Of a stretch of 33,049 nucleotides of DNA, positions 32,754 to 33,049 are shown one piece after another (the stretch's first letter is position 1; each line of letters starts with the position of its first letter). The notes beneath the pieces are model-generated. The model was not told the origin of the DNA, did no database searches, and worked only from the letters and a program-made list of their open reading frames with translations. A program made the translations under genes and the position numbers. This DNA is from Deltaproteobacteria bacterium (GTDB lineage Bacteria; Desulfobacterota; Syntrophobacteria; Syntrophobacterales; Syntrophobacteraceae): positions 1 through 33,049 of the forward strand of contig JAAYUJ010000738.1 of the NCBI GenBank assembly GCA_012517775.1, given 5' to 3'.

Positions 32754-33049
32754 GCGGAATGTGTCAACGATTTTGAGACACCGAGTTCGAAGAATTAGTG
32801 AAGCTTGCCTCGCTCGTATTGTTGTTTGAGCGGGGCGGGTTGATCCAGACGGCCCTGGGCAATGGGGCAAGTGTCGGGGGCCCATTGACAAAGCGTTCCG
32901 GATTGGCTTGATAAGCCTGGCGCAGGATCCTGCGCCGCGCTTCCAACACCTGGTCTGCCTGGCCATAGTGGAGCATATGCGGGGTGAGCAGACCAATGGC
33001 GCTATGGTGATGCTCCCGGTTGTACCAGGAAAAGAAGGACTGACAAAAC
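32754..33049 (-). mobile_element. IS3-family element, 3' end (continues past the right edge)
   Basis: The left boundary is inferred from where homology with the kaiC-embedded copy begins (GCGGAATGTGTCAACG). The sequence contains the 3' part of an integrase-type transposase gene followed by a short end. The other end of the element is outside the window. Confidence 0.85.
32764..33049 (-). CDS. IS3-family transposase (orfB/integrase core), C-terminal part
   Basis: The minus-strand frame is open from the edge to TGA at 32764. It reads FCQSFFSWYNREHHHSAIGL, LTPHMLHYGQADQVLEARRR, ILRQAYQANPERFVNGPPTL and ends SNSVSQNR. 'WYN.EH.HS.I..LTP' is the C-terminal integrase signature around the last catalytic Glu of the DDE triad (here the E of REHHH). 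The enzyme moves the element by cutting and joining its ends. About 94 residues are seen; the DD part lies outside. The last ~60 codons also exist inside kaiC. Confidence 0.9.
   Translation of the reverse strand, partial: FCQSFFSWYNREHHHSAIGLLTPHMLHYGQADQVLEARRRILRQAYQANPERFVNGPPTLAPLPRAVWINPPRSNNNTSEASFTNSSNSVSQNR

Overview
The window looks like a chromosome segment of a Gram-negative, anaerobic-type deltaproteobacterium (Desulfobacterota, perhaps Syntrophobacter-like). This is inferred from the KaiBC/histidine-kinase/sigma-54-activator cluster, the abundant sigma-54 promoters, the HflKC pair, the envelope-stress gene content and the moderately high GC. No rRNA, tRNA or CRISPR array was seen, so the taxonomy is inference.

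Layout. (1) 1-6135, minus strand: a broken kaiC, then kaiB, a PAS histidine kinase and a sigma-54 response regulator (EBP), followed by hflK and hflC (hflC runs off the left edge). kaiC has lost its middle and carries the last ~180 bp of an IS3-type element. (2) 6.3-8.7 kb: small stress genes (CsbD, a periplasmic Cache-like protein, a 27-aa membrane peptide, a PRC-barrel relic, an EF-hand protein). (3) 8.9-11.3 kb: an RNB-domain exoribonuclease, an unknown small protein and a universal stress protein. (4) 11.4-13.3 kb: a graveyard of broken genes (phosphoketolase, DUF389/TIGR00341, baeRF-type release-factor homologue, and a second partial copy of the RNB gene). (5) 13.3-15.9 kb, minus: a B12-binding radical SAM protein and two small proteins. 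(6) 16-20.4 kb: a thioredoxin-like protein, a truncated cyclic-nucleotide-binding protein, small membrane proteins, CreA, a TatT-like lipoprotein and a duplicated creA 3' end. (7) 20.4-29.8 kb: a tight four-gene glycogen/alpha-glucan to trehalose operon (treZ, debranching enzyme, GH57, treY). (8) 29.9-33.05 kb, minus: a small membrane protein, a frameshifted Gln-rich secreted protein, a second CsbD, relics, a stand-alone receiver protein, and the 3' end of the same IS element at the right edge.

The most notable system is regulatory. A palindrome with core ATGCAAC-N6-GTTGCAT occurs at least six times. Good or recognisable -24/-12 sigma-54 promoters lie about 100-106 bp from most copies, often on both sides. 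They face hflKC, the Cache-like gene, the 27-aa/EF-hand genes, the HTH gene, the thioredoxin-like gene, the small-membrane-protein/CreA region and the lone receiver. The local sigma-54 activator, whose 3' end directly abuts one copy, is the natural candidate to bind them. I read this as a dispersed, partly duplicated sigma-54 stress/envelope regulon tied to a KaiBC-type signalling cluster whose KaiC has been broken. Trehalose synthesis, CsbD, Usp, CreA and HflKC all fit a stress-response island, but control of the trehalose operon by this regulon is not shown by the sequence.
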